Shown: in pieces, positions 15,935 through 22,473 of the stretch
Numbering within the stretch: position 1 is the first letter of the stretch
Layout: each line of letters begins with the position of its first letter
DNA from: Candidatus Methanomarinus sp. HR1
GTDB taxonomy: Archaea > Halobacteriota > Methanosarcinia > Methanosarcinales > Methanocomedenaceae
Length of the DNA stretch: 28,136 nt
Assembly: GCA_002926195.1 (NCBI GenBank)
Contig: MZXQ01000045.1
Coordinates: forward strand, 1 to 28,136
Direction: 5' to 3'
Program-made: the position numbers and the translations under genes
The notes under the pieces: model-generated
Told to the model about the DNA's origin: nothing
Database searches by the model: none
The model's input: only the letters and a program-made list of their open reading frames with translations

Positions 15935-17512
15935 ATGAAATATGTTATAGTGACCGGCGGTGTAATGAGCGGCCTGGGTAAGGGGATTACAGCTGCTTCA
16001 ATGGGGCGTATACTTATAAATAAAGGTTATAAAGTGACCGCTATCAAGATCGATCCGTATATCAACATTGATGCCGGTACAATGAGCCCATTTCAGCATG
16101 GAGAGGTATTTGTTTTAAAAGACGGGGGAGAAGTAGATCTTGATCTGGGAAACTATGAACGGTTCCTGGACATCGAACTGGTAAGGGATCATAATATTAC
16201 CACTGGAAAGGTCTACCAGGCAGTGATCAATAAAGAACGCAGAGGCGATTATCTGGGTAAGACCGTCCAGATCATTCCTCATATTACCAATGAGATCAAG
16301 GAACGTATTAGAAAAGTTGCTAAAAATAGCAAAGCTGATATCTGTTTAATAGAAATAGGCGGGACTGTCGGAGATATTGAAAGCATGCCATTTTTGGAAG
16401 CTGTCAGACAGTTGCATAATGAAGAAGCAAAGGAAGACGTATTATTTATCCATGTGACACTGGTTCCGATGGATGCCCAGGGGGAACAGAAGACGAAACC
16501 AACACAGCATTCTGTAAAAGAACTGCGGGAATTGGGTCTGCATCCTGATCTTATTGTAACCAGATGTAAACAACCAGTACTTGGGAACACTAAAGAAAAG
16601 ATCGCACTGTTTTGTGATGTGCCTCCGAAAGCAGTTATTTCAGCCCATGATGCTAAAGATATATATATGGTACCTTTACAGTTAGAACAGGAAGGTGCTG
16701 CTGAATATCTCCTTTCCAGGTTTGAATTACAACCAAAGCAGGATTTACGTATATGGGATAAAATGGTTGAACGTATGCGTTCTGCCACAGGTACGGTCCA
16801 GGTTGGTATTGTAGGAAAATATACTGATCTTGAAGATTCGTATCTAAGTATCCGCGAATCATTAAAACATGCCGGTATAGAGGCCGGATGTGTTGTTAAG
16901 CCCAACTGGATAGATGCAGAAGAATTTGAGAACAACCCGGATTCAGTACATACTCTATCACAATATGATGGAATACTGGTTCCCGGGGGATTTGGTGTGA
17001 GGGGGACTGAAGGTAAGATAGCTGCCATATGCTATTCAAGAAAGAACAATATTCCATATCTGGGATTGTGTCTGGGTATGCAATTAGCAGTTATCGAATT
17101 TGCAAGAAATGTACTTGGATATCACGACGCCAATAGTCCGGAACTCTCACCAACCGACCATCCGGTAATAGACCTGCTACCTGAACAGGAGAATGTTGTG
17201 AATATGGGTGCTACTATGAGACTGGGAGATTATACTGCGCAGCTTACCAAGGGAAGTCTAGCGTACAGGTTGTATGGCGTTGATCGGATTGTCGAACGTC
17301 ACCGTCATCGATATGAGGTGAATCCGGATTATATAGATGAAATCGAAGCAGCAGGAATGAAATTTACAGGCAAAAACAGGAACAGGATGGAGATTGCTGA
17401 GATACCTGAGCATATTTTCTTCTTTTCCACCCAGTTCCATCCTGAGTTCAAGAGCAGACCAAATAGACCATCACCTCCTTTTTTAGGATTTATCAGGTCA
17501 ATGCTTAAATAA
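15935..17512 (+). CDS. pyrG: CTP synthase
   Basis: A 525-residue enzyme that aminates UTP to CTP using glutamine and ATP. The N-terminal synthetase domain shows YVIVTGGVMSGLGKGITAAS, IKIDPYINIDAGTMSP, GEVFVLKDGGEVDLDLGNYE and EIGGTVGDIES. The C-terminal class I glutaminase domain shows GGFGVRG, the nucleophile Cys in LGLCLGMQLAVIEFARN and the His/Glu pair in STQFHPEFKSRP. The frame is open 16 codons upstream inside the preceding gene, but the ATG at 15935 with AGGAATT upstream gives the normal family start. Together with pyrB and pyrI, the window encodes early and final pyrimidine steps. Confidence 0.97.
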   Translation: MKYVIVTGGVMSGLGKGITAASMGRILINKGYKVTAIKIDPYINIDAGTMSPFQHGEVFVLKDGGEVDLDLGNYERFLDIELVRDHNITTGKVYQAVINKERRGDYLGKTVQIIPHITNEIKERIRKVAKNSKADICLIEIGGTVGDIESMPFLEAVRQLHNEEAKEDVLFIHVTLVPMDAQGEQKTKPTQHSVKELRELGLHPDLIVTRCKQPVLGNTKEKIALFCDVPPKAVISAHDAKDIYMVPLQLEQEGAAEYLLSRFELQPKQDLRIWDKMVERMRSATGTVQVGIVGKYTDLEDSYLSIRESLKHAGIEAGCVVKPNWIDAEEFENNPDSVHTLSQYDGILVPGGFGVRGTEGKIAAICYSRKNNIPYLGLCLGMQLAVIEFARNVLGYHDANSPELSPTDHPVIDLLPEQENVVNMGATMRLGDYTAQLTKGSLAYRLYGVDRIVERHRHRYEVNPDYIDEIEAAGMKFTGKNRNRMEIAEIPEHIFFFSTQFHPEFKSRPNRPSPPFLGFIRSMLK

Positions 17513-17518
17513 AATTTT

Positions 17519-19000
17519 ATGACACCCGATCAGAGTAATAAGAAACGATCTAAGATCGACAGACCTGCACCTATCTACTGGTGTATGAATTGTAATATTC
17601 CACTAATCACTTCCCGTTGCGGCTTATGTAGTAATCAGACAAAACAGATAAATCTCGGGGTGCCAGGAGATGTACGGTTCTGCTCACCGTATGAACGCTC
17701 AATACTCCATGATATATTAATATCAGAGTATGGTACTGACCCTCTTGGCAGCAGGCTTATTCTACTTAACAAGATCGGCGGTGAAGATAAAACAGACCAG
17801 GTGATCGTGGACGGACTTTTTCTTGGTATACTGTACTTCAACCTTGCAATTCTTGACTGGAAGCTGGACCTGAATATCGAGGGAGCCGCTATCCTGGCGC
17901 AATATACCGGACGCAGGACTATTGAGCTATCTGAGGCAGGCAGACATCTTAGTGGTAAGACCATTCCATCAGATATGATCAGGCAGTGTTCGAAAGATAT
18001 CAGACAGGGAGATGAGGTTATTGTCAAATATGCCAGACTGGTGGGTGTAGGGACAGCGCTACTTGGTGAGAATGAAATTACTAATAATAATAATAATAAT
18101 ACTAATAAAGTGCCGGCACTCAGGATCCGTAAGATTAAGAAAACCGGACCTCAATCCCAATTAATAGAACGAATTGCTACTATGGATGAGGTAATACAGG
18201 CCAATAAACCTGCCCTGGAGCAATTAAGTAAAGATGGCGTTAATACTATCCGGGGTCTGGCTAACCAAAAACAATACCGACAAACACCGATATATGTATC
18301 ATTTAGCGGCGGAAAGGATAGCCTGGTTGTGCTTAGCCTGGCCAGAAATGCTTTAAAGCAGAGCCTGACGGCCTATTTTATAAATACCGGTCTGGAATTT
18401 CCGGATAACCCGGAATATGTGAAACGCGTTTGTAAGGATCTGGACATAGAATTATTCGAAATTATTGCCGGAAATACCTTTTGGAAACATCTTGAGAAAC
18501 TCGGACCTCCTGCTAAGGATTGTAGATGGTGCTGTAATATCTGTAAACTGGTACCTATCAACCATGAACATGGTGGAAAAGCCCACCTGAATCTGGACGG
18601 TAAACGCAGGTATGAATCATTCACACGTTCACGCATACCATCTAAGGAGGAAAATCCTTTAGTCCCGGGTCAGGTGAATATCTATCCAATACGGAACTGG
18701 CGGGCTATTGAAGTATGGTTGTATATCCACTGGAAGGGATTGGAATATAATAGTCTGTATGATAAAGGGTTTGAACGTGTAGGGTGCTGGTTATGTCCGG
18801 CTGCTTTGGTTGCAGAGCACTGCCTGGTTAAACAAATATACCCTGAATTGTATTCCGGATGGGATCAGTATCTGTATAACTGGGCGCTTGATAATAATCT
18901 GCCTGATGGATATATTAAGTACGGATTCTGGCGCTGGCGTGAACATCCGCCAAAAATGAAACTATTGGCTGAGCAACTGGGAATACCTTTAAGGATTTGA
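17519..19000 (+). CDS. PAPS-reductase-like PP-loop enzyme with zinc ribbon and PUA-like domain
   Basis: A 493-residue multidomain protein. Residues 20-40 hold a zinc ribbon (CMNC...CGLC). Residues 50-185 include a PUA-like RNA-binding region (RTIELSEAGRHLSGKTIP ... GDEVIVK). Residues 258-430 hold a PP-loop ATPase of the PAPS reductase family with SFSGGKDSLVV at about 261-271. Cysteines Cys335, Cys338, Cys339 and Cys342, with CWLC at 423-426, could hold an Fe-S cluster. Known relatives activate sulfate or thiolate RNA; with a PUA-like domain a role in RNA sulfur modification is more likely than sulfate reduction, but this is inference. A run of six Asn codons (AAT repeat, 18083-18100) forms the linker before the PP-loop part. 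It starts six bases after pyrG without a clear ribosome site. Confidence 0.8.
   Translation: MTPDQSNKKRSKIDRPAPIYWCMNCNIPLITSRCGLCSNQTKQINLGVPGDVRFCSPYERSILHDILISEYGTDPLGSRLILLNKIGGEDKTDQVIVDGLFLGILYFNLAILDWKLDLNIEGAAILAQYTGRRTIELSEAGRHLSGKTIPSDMIRQCSKDIRQGDEVIVKYARLVGVGTALLGENEITNNNNNNTNKVPALRIRKIKKTGPQSQLIERIATMDEVIQANKPALEQLSKDGVNTIRGLANQKQYRQTPIYVSFSGGKDSLVVLSLARNALKQSLTAYFINTGLEFPDNPEYVKRVCKDLDIELFEIIAGNTFWKHLEKLGPPAKDCRWCCNICKLVPINHEHGGKAHLNLDGKRRYESFTRSRIPSKEENPLVPGQVNIYPIRNWRAIEVWLYIHWKGLEYNSLYDKGFERVGCWLCPAALVAEHCLVKQIYPELYSGWDQYLYNWALDNNLPDGYIKYGFWRWREHPPKMKLLAEQLGIPLRI
18083..18100 (+). repeat. AAT trinucleotide repeat inside the PP-loop gene
   Basis: Six tandem AAT codons encode Asn in the linker between the PUA-like and PP-loop domains, followed by ACT AAT. 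Frame-preserving length variation would be tolerated here. Confidence 0.9.
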
Positions 19001-19080
19001 AGTCCCCTTGCAATAACGAGTAGTAGTTTACCGAATACAAAACGATAGATACATATGTGGTCTCAATTAATATGATTATT

Positions 19081-19635
19081 ATGTCAAGCATATTGGAAGA
19101 GTCGCTCAAGGCAGCACCCATTATCAAGCGTGGTGAATATCATTATTTCATACACCCTATTACAGATGGGGTCCCGTATCTGGAACCTGAACTATTAAAT
19201 GAAGTAACTGATAAAATAATAGATGTATTAGAAGCTGATTTTGATAAGATCCTTACAATTGAGGCCATGGGGATACACATCGGAACCGCCCTGGCACTTC
19301 GAATAGGTAAACCGCTTTCTATTATTCGAAAAAGGTCATATGATCTTCCTTCGGAAATCGAAGTAGGTCAATCTACAGGCTATTCAAAGGGAAAACTATA
19401 CTTAAACGGTATAATACCTGGTGATCGCCTGGTGATAGTCGATGATGTGGTCAGTACAGGCGGTACACTGGTAGCTGTTAAAGAGGCTGTTGAAAGGGCA
19501 GGTGCAGTGATCGTAGATACAATAGTGGTTATTGAGAGGGGAGATGGAGCCCGGCGTCTCAGGGAAGCAGGATTGCCGCTTAAGACCCTGATAACTATTG
19601 ATGTAGGTCCCAACGGCGTGATTATAGAACAATGA
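19081..19635 (+). CDS. hpt: hypoxanthine/guanine phosphoribosyltransferase
   Basis: A 184-residue archaeal-type purine phosphoribosyltransferase that makes IMP or GMP from the free base and PRPP. The PRPP-binding motif IVDDVVSTGGTLVA is intact, and APIIKRGEYHYFIHPITDGVP near the N-terminus is the archaeal Hpt signature. The reading frame is open from a GTG at 19057, but MSSILEESLKAAPI from the ATG at 19081 fits the family start. There is no ribosome site; an ACATATGTGG near 19050 could be a TATA box for a leaderless mRNA. The last four bases overlap the dph2 start (ATGA), giving an hpt-dph2 operon. Confidence 0.92.
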   Translation: MSSILEESLKAAPIIKRGEYHYFIHPITDGVPYLEPELLNEVTDKIIDVLEADFDKILTIEAMGIHIGTALALRIGKPLSIIRKRSYDLPSEIEVGQSTGYSKGKLYLNGIIPGDRLVIVDDVVSTGGTLVAVKEAVERAGAVIVDTIVVIERGDGARRLREAGLPLKTLITIDVGPNGVIIEQ

Positions 19636-20624
19636 ACAGTCCATCTCTCTATTGTAGTTTTTATCTGGATCTGGATGATATCGCCAACAAGATAAAGCAT
19701 TCTGGAGCTAGAACAGTAGGACTCCAGTTCCCGGAAGGATTGAAAAGATCAGCTTTTTTTATAGCAGGTGAACTGGAAAAGCGTACATCTGTAAATATAA
19801 TAATCTCAGGAAACCCCTGCTATGGGGCATGTGATGTAGATATGGAACTTATGAGGTCAGTAGATGTTCTGTTCCACTTCGGACATTCTGAACTGGTCAA
19901 GGGTCTGGATAATGTGATATATATTGAAACCCCGGCAAGGACAAATATTAAAAATGTTCTTGCAAAGGCGATCGCTGAACTGGGTTCAGGCACCATAGGA
20001 CTTGTAACAACTGTTCAGCATGTACACAGGATAGATGATATAAAAGCATTTATAAGGTCAAAGGGAATATCATATGTAGTTGGTACTGGTGATTCCAGGA
20101 TCAAATATCCAGGACAGATACTTGGATGTAACTTCTCTGCTGCAGATATACCATGCGATCAATATCTATATATTGGCTCAGGAACATTTCACCCACTGGG
20201 TATTGCAATAGCTACTAAACGCAAAGTCCTTTGTGCTGATCCCATGACAACATCAATAGAATGGGTAGACCCTGATAAGATTCTGCGTACCAGATGCGGA
20301 ATAATAGCAAAATGCCATAGAGCAGATACATATGGTATACTCATATCTACAAAGATCGGTCAAAACAGGGCAGCACTTGCCCAAAGAATGGCCGTGCTGG
20401 CAGAGAAGTACGAAAAAAAATATATTATGATCTCACTGGATAATATCACTCCTGATGCCTTGATGCAATTTAAAATGAATGCCTTTGTTAATACTGCATG
20501 TCCCCGTATTGCTATTGATAATGCGGGTATGTTCAGTGCACCTGTACTGACGCCTGTGGAATTTGAGATAGCGCTGGGACATAAGGACTGGAATGAATAT
20601 GTGTTTGATGAGATCAGGGATTAA
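19632..20624 (+). CDS. dph2: diphthamide synthesis enzyme Dph2
   Basis: A 330-residue radical enzyme that transfers the aminocarboxypropyl group of SAM to a His of elongation factor 2, the first step of diphthamide formation. The three cysteines for its [4Fe-4S] cluster are seen at Cys67 (PCYGACDVD), Cys166 (QILGCNFSA) and Cys290 (VNTACPRIAIDN), one per domain, as in homodimeric archaeal Dph2. The motifs GLQFPEGLKR and FHFGHSEL are also typical. The start codon overlaps the end of hpt by four bases. The ending is complete. Confidence 0.95.
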   Translation: MNSPSLYCSFYLDLDDIANKIKHSGARTVGLQFPEGLKRSAFFIAGELEKRTSVNIIISGNPCYGACDVDMELMRSVDVLFHFGHSELVKGLDNVIYIETPARTNIKNVLAKAIAELGSGTIGLVTTVQHVHRIDDIKAFIRSKGISYVVGTGDSRIKYPGQILGCNFSAADIPCDQYLYIGSGTFHPLGIAIATKRKVLCADPMTTSIEWVDPDKILRTRCGIIAKCHRADTYGILISTKIGQNRAALAQRMAVLAEKYEKKYIMISLDNITPDALMQFKMNAFVNTACPRIAIDNAGMFSAPVLTPVEFEIALGHKDWNEYVFDEIRD

Positions 20625-20680
20625 AGTGCACAGAAAATATATTAATCATAGAGTTCTATGAAACCGTTGAGGTGATTCGG

Positions 20681-20821
20681 ATGTCAAAATTTAAGAAAAG
20701 AGATTTGGAACGAAAAGGAGATAAAAAGCAACAGATTCTTGAGAAGAAATTGATCGATGATAATTTGGAATCACTAACCAGTTCAGAAGGGGAAGAAGCA
20801 CAATATCCTGATGAGGAGTAA
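20681..20821 (+). CDS. small charged protein (46 aa), unknown
   Basis: ATG at 20681 is preceded by a full GAGGTGAT ribosome site, and a TATA-like AAAATATATTAATC lies at about 20635-20648, so this short frame is very probably translated. The product MSKFKKRDLERKGDKK... is strongly basic in the first 25 residues and acidic at the end (GEEAQYPDEE), without cysteines or hydrophobic segments. Its C-terminal codons GAT GAG GAG contain the ribosome site of the next gene, six bases on. I do not recognise a family. The pairing suggests a partner or regulator of the beta-grasp protein downstream. Confidence 0.75.
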   Translation: MSKFKKRDLERKGDKKQQILEKKLIDDNLESLTSSEGEEAQYPDEE

Positions 20822-20827
20822 TTCCTT

Positions 20828-21034
20828 TTGAAGGTTAATGTCAAGATCACCAGGGGGGAGAGTTCAAATAAATCAATAATGATCAAGGATGGAAGTACCT
20901 ATAATGATGTACTTTCATCATTTAATATCAATCCTGAGACTGTTATCATCATAGTGAATAATAGACCTGTACCGGTAAATGAAAAAATATTTACCGATCA
21001 TATGGAGATATTGATGATTACGTCCAGGGGTTAA
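20828..21034 (+). CDS. MoaD/ThiS-like beta-grasp protein ending in Arg-Gly
   Basis: A 68-residue ubiquitin-like protein (MKVNVKITRGES ... TYNDVLSSFNINPETVIIIVNNRPVPV ... MEILMITSRG). The fold pattern and length fit the MoaD/ThiS/SAMP sulfur carriers. These normally end in Gly-Gly, which is adenylated by an E1-like enzyme; here the last residues are Ser-Arg-Gly. The start is TTG at 20828 with GAGGAG upstream, inside the end of the small charged gene. It may still act as a sulfur carrier, or be a non-conjugated structural relative. The gene ends seven bases from the convergent DUF2953 gene. Confidence 0.8.
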   Translation: MKVNVKITRGESSNKSIMIKDGSTYNDVLSSFNINPETVIIIVNNRPVPVNEKIFTDHMEILMITSRG

Positions 21035-21041
21035 AGTGAAC

Positions 21042-21746
21042 TCAACACCTTATAATACCCCATATTGACCTTATAACCTGTCTGTTGGTAGAAAATCGTA
21101 TTGCCGGTGGAAATATTCTTATTGGTGTAAAGGTTACTTGTGCCACCATGTCCCACTCCAGCATTGGCCCTGTAAAAACAGGAGTGAATCTAATCTCATG
21201 TCTTGTTTTGCATGAACCAAGAACTGCATAGAAGAATCCTGCAGTAATACCTGTATGGGATGGGTCATCCAGACCGTATATAGTATTGATCTTAAGATGT
21301 CTTAATTCTATGGTATTGACCATTTCCCAGGATAATTTTCTCATTGGTCCTACCAGACCGATGATATGTCCTATACTATCCGGACTTACGAGTCGTTTGG
21401 TTTTATTTAAAGCACGAGAAGGTATACGGTGTTTTTTTATAAAAGAGCTGATTCTTGATTTTTTAACAGCAGGTTTCGTGACTTTAGGTTCTTTTATTTT
21501 CTTTTTTCCGGGAATTTTTCCTTTTGATACCAGATCAACAATTCTACGATTTAAAAAAAATATCTCTATCTGGCTGTCCTTTAATGTATACTTTATCTTC
21601 AGTACCAGCCAGGTTACAGCCAGATTTATATGTAAAATTTCATTTGATCTACTTGATTCGGTATGGAATTTTATTGGAATTAACAGGATAGCTAATGCTA
21701 ATAAGATAATAATCAATATTATTCCGACTACCAGCAGCCAAAGCAT
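21042..21746 (-). CDS. DUF2953 family membrane-anchored protein (YtfI-like)
   Basis: A 234-residue protein with one N-terminal hydrophobic segment (MLWLLVVGIILIIILLALAILL) and a long soluble part rich in Lys and Arg, with an uncharacterised central linker. The patterns LHINLAVTWLVLKIKY, LRHLKINTIYGLDDPSHTGITAGFFYAVLG and FTPVFTGPMLEWDMVAQVTF are those of DUF2953, known from Bacillus YtfI. It lies 21 bases downstream of the GerW/YtfJ gene in the same direction, the order also seen in spore-forming bacteria. Its role in archaea is unknown. It probably acts at the membrane with its neighbour. Confidence 0.8.
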   Translation of the reverse strand: MLWLLVVGIILIIILLALAILLIPIKFHTESSRSNEILHINLAVTWLVLKIKYTLKDSQIEIFFLNRRIVDLVSKGKIPGKKKIKEPKVTKPAVKKSRISSFIKKHRIPSRALNKTKRLVSPDSIGHIIGLVGPMRKLSWEMVNTIELRHLKINTIYGLDDPSHTGITAGFFYAVLGSCKTRHEIRFTPVFTGPMLEWDMVAQVTFTPIRIFPPAIRFSTNRQVIRSIWGIIRC

Positions 21747-21767
21747 TTTACTAAATGCCGGTTAAGT

Positions 21768-22196
21768 CTATTCGGTATCAGTATCAGTATAAGTATCAGA
21801 TCCACTTTCTTCTATACTCTCTGATGATTCCTTTTTCCTACGCGTTGTTGCTGCTTCTATTACGGATTTTGATGTTTCCAGTATTTCAGGCATAATCTCT
21901 GCAATCTGTGTGACCACACCTTTTTCTTTCATTGTGAGTAGCTTTACATCACCAGGTGTTACTACCAGAAAAGCAATTGGTAAAACGGATGCTCCGCCGC
22001 CGCCACCGCCGCCGATGCCCTTATTTGTTTCTTCACTTCCACTTTCTCCTGCACCACTACCAAAACCGAATGTGACTTTGGTGACAGGAATAATTGTAGT
22101 CCCTTCAACAGTTATATATTCCCCTACTACAGTTTTTGTAGAGATCATTTCGGCGATCTCTTCAGTAATTACTTTTATTAAATCTTCTGCTGCCAT
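21768..22196 (-). CDS. GerW/YtfJ family protein
   Basis: A 142-residue protein of the GerW (spore protein YtfJ) family. It has an N-terminal helix (DLIKVITEEIAEMI), then GTTIIPVTKVTFGFGSGAG, a glycine run (GGGGGGG, encoded by GCC-type repeats near 21990-22013) and SVLPIAFLVVTPGDVKLL. All are family hallmarks. The tail beyond residue 115 is charged and ends in a Ser/Asp/Thr-rich repeat (YTDTDTE). The ATG at 22196 follows a strong GGAGGT site, and a TATA-like TTTATATTTTCC lies upstream at about 22271-22282. Members occur in non-sporulating archaea, so no spore function is implied. The stop is TAG. Confidence 0.88.
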   Translation of the reverse strand: MAAEDLIKVITEEIAEMISTKTVVGEYITVEGTTIIPVTKVTFGFGSGAGESGSEETNKGIGGGGGGGASVLPIAFLVVTPGDVKLLTMKEKGVVTQIAEIMPEILETSKSVIEAATTRRKKESSESIEESGSDTYTDTDTE

Positions 22197-22473
22197 CTAT
22201 AATACCTCCAATGGGGCTATCTAACAATTACTGTTCTTAATAAAATTTCCTTTTGTTTTTCAACGTATAGGAAAATATAAACGCATTTATTTTTTCAAGG
22301 CCTAATCGGCGCTCTTTTTCTAAATGTTGAATTGTCGGACAACTTCCAATAATGGTATTACAATGTTATATTTTATAGTAGTTATAATTAACTGATTGTA
22401 AAAACATTCAGGTTATTCGTTGTCAAATGTCAAAATACTATAATTTTTGAAGTGGATACGTGACAATTATTAT
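22197..22473. promoter_or_regulatory. spacer between gerW-like gene and recQ-like gene
   Basis: 277 bases without a gene. It holds the gerW-like promoter (TATA-like on the minus strand at about 22271-22282), a short perfect repeat TTGTC-G-GACAA at 22332-22342, and TTGTCA (from about 22421) facing TGACAA (from about 22461) just downstream of the recQ stop, which might form a weak terminator. No ORF or RNA gene is supported. Confidence 0.35.

Noticed and set aside
16279..17028. 249-codon minus-strand ORF
   Set aside because: Fully antisense to pyrG, whose motifs are intact; Ser/Cys-rich shadow.
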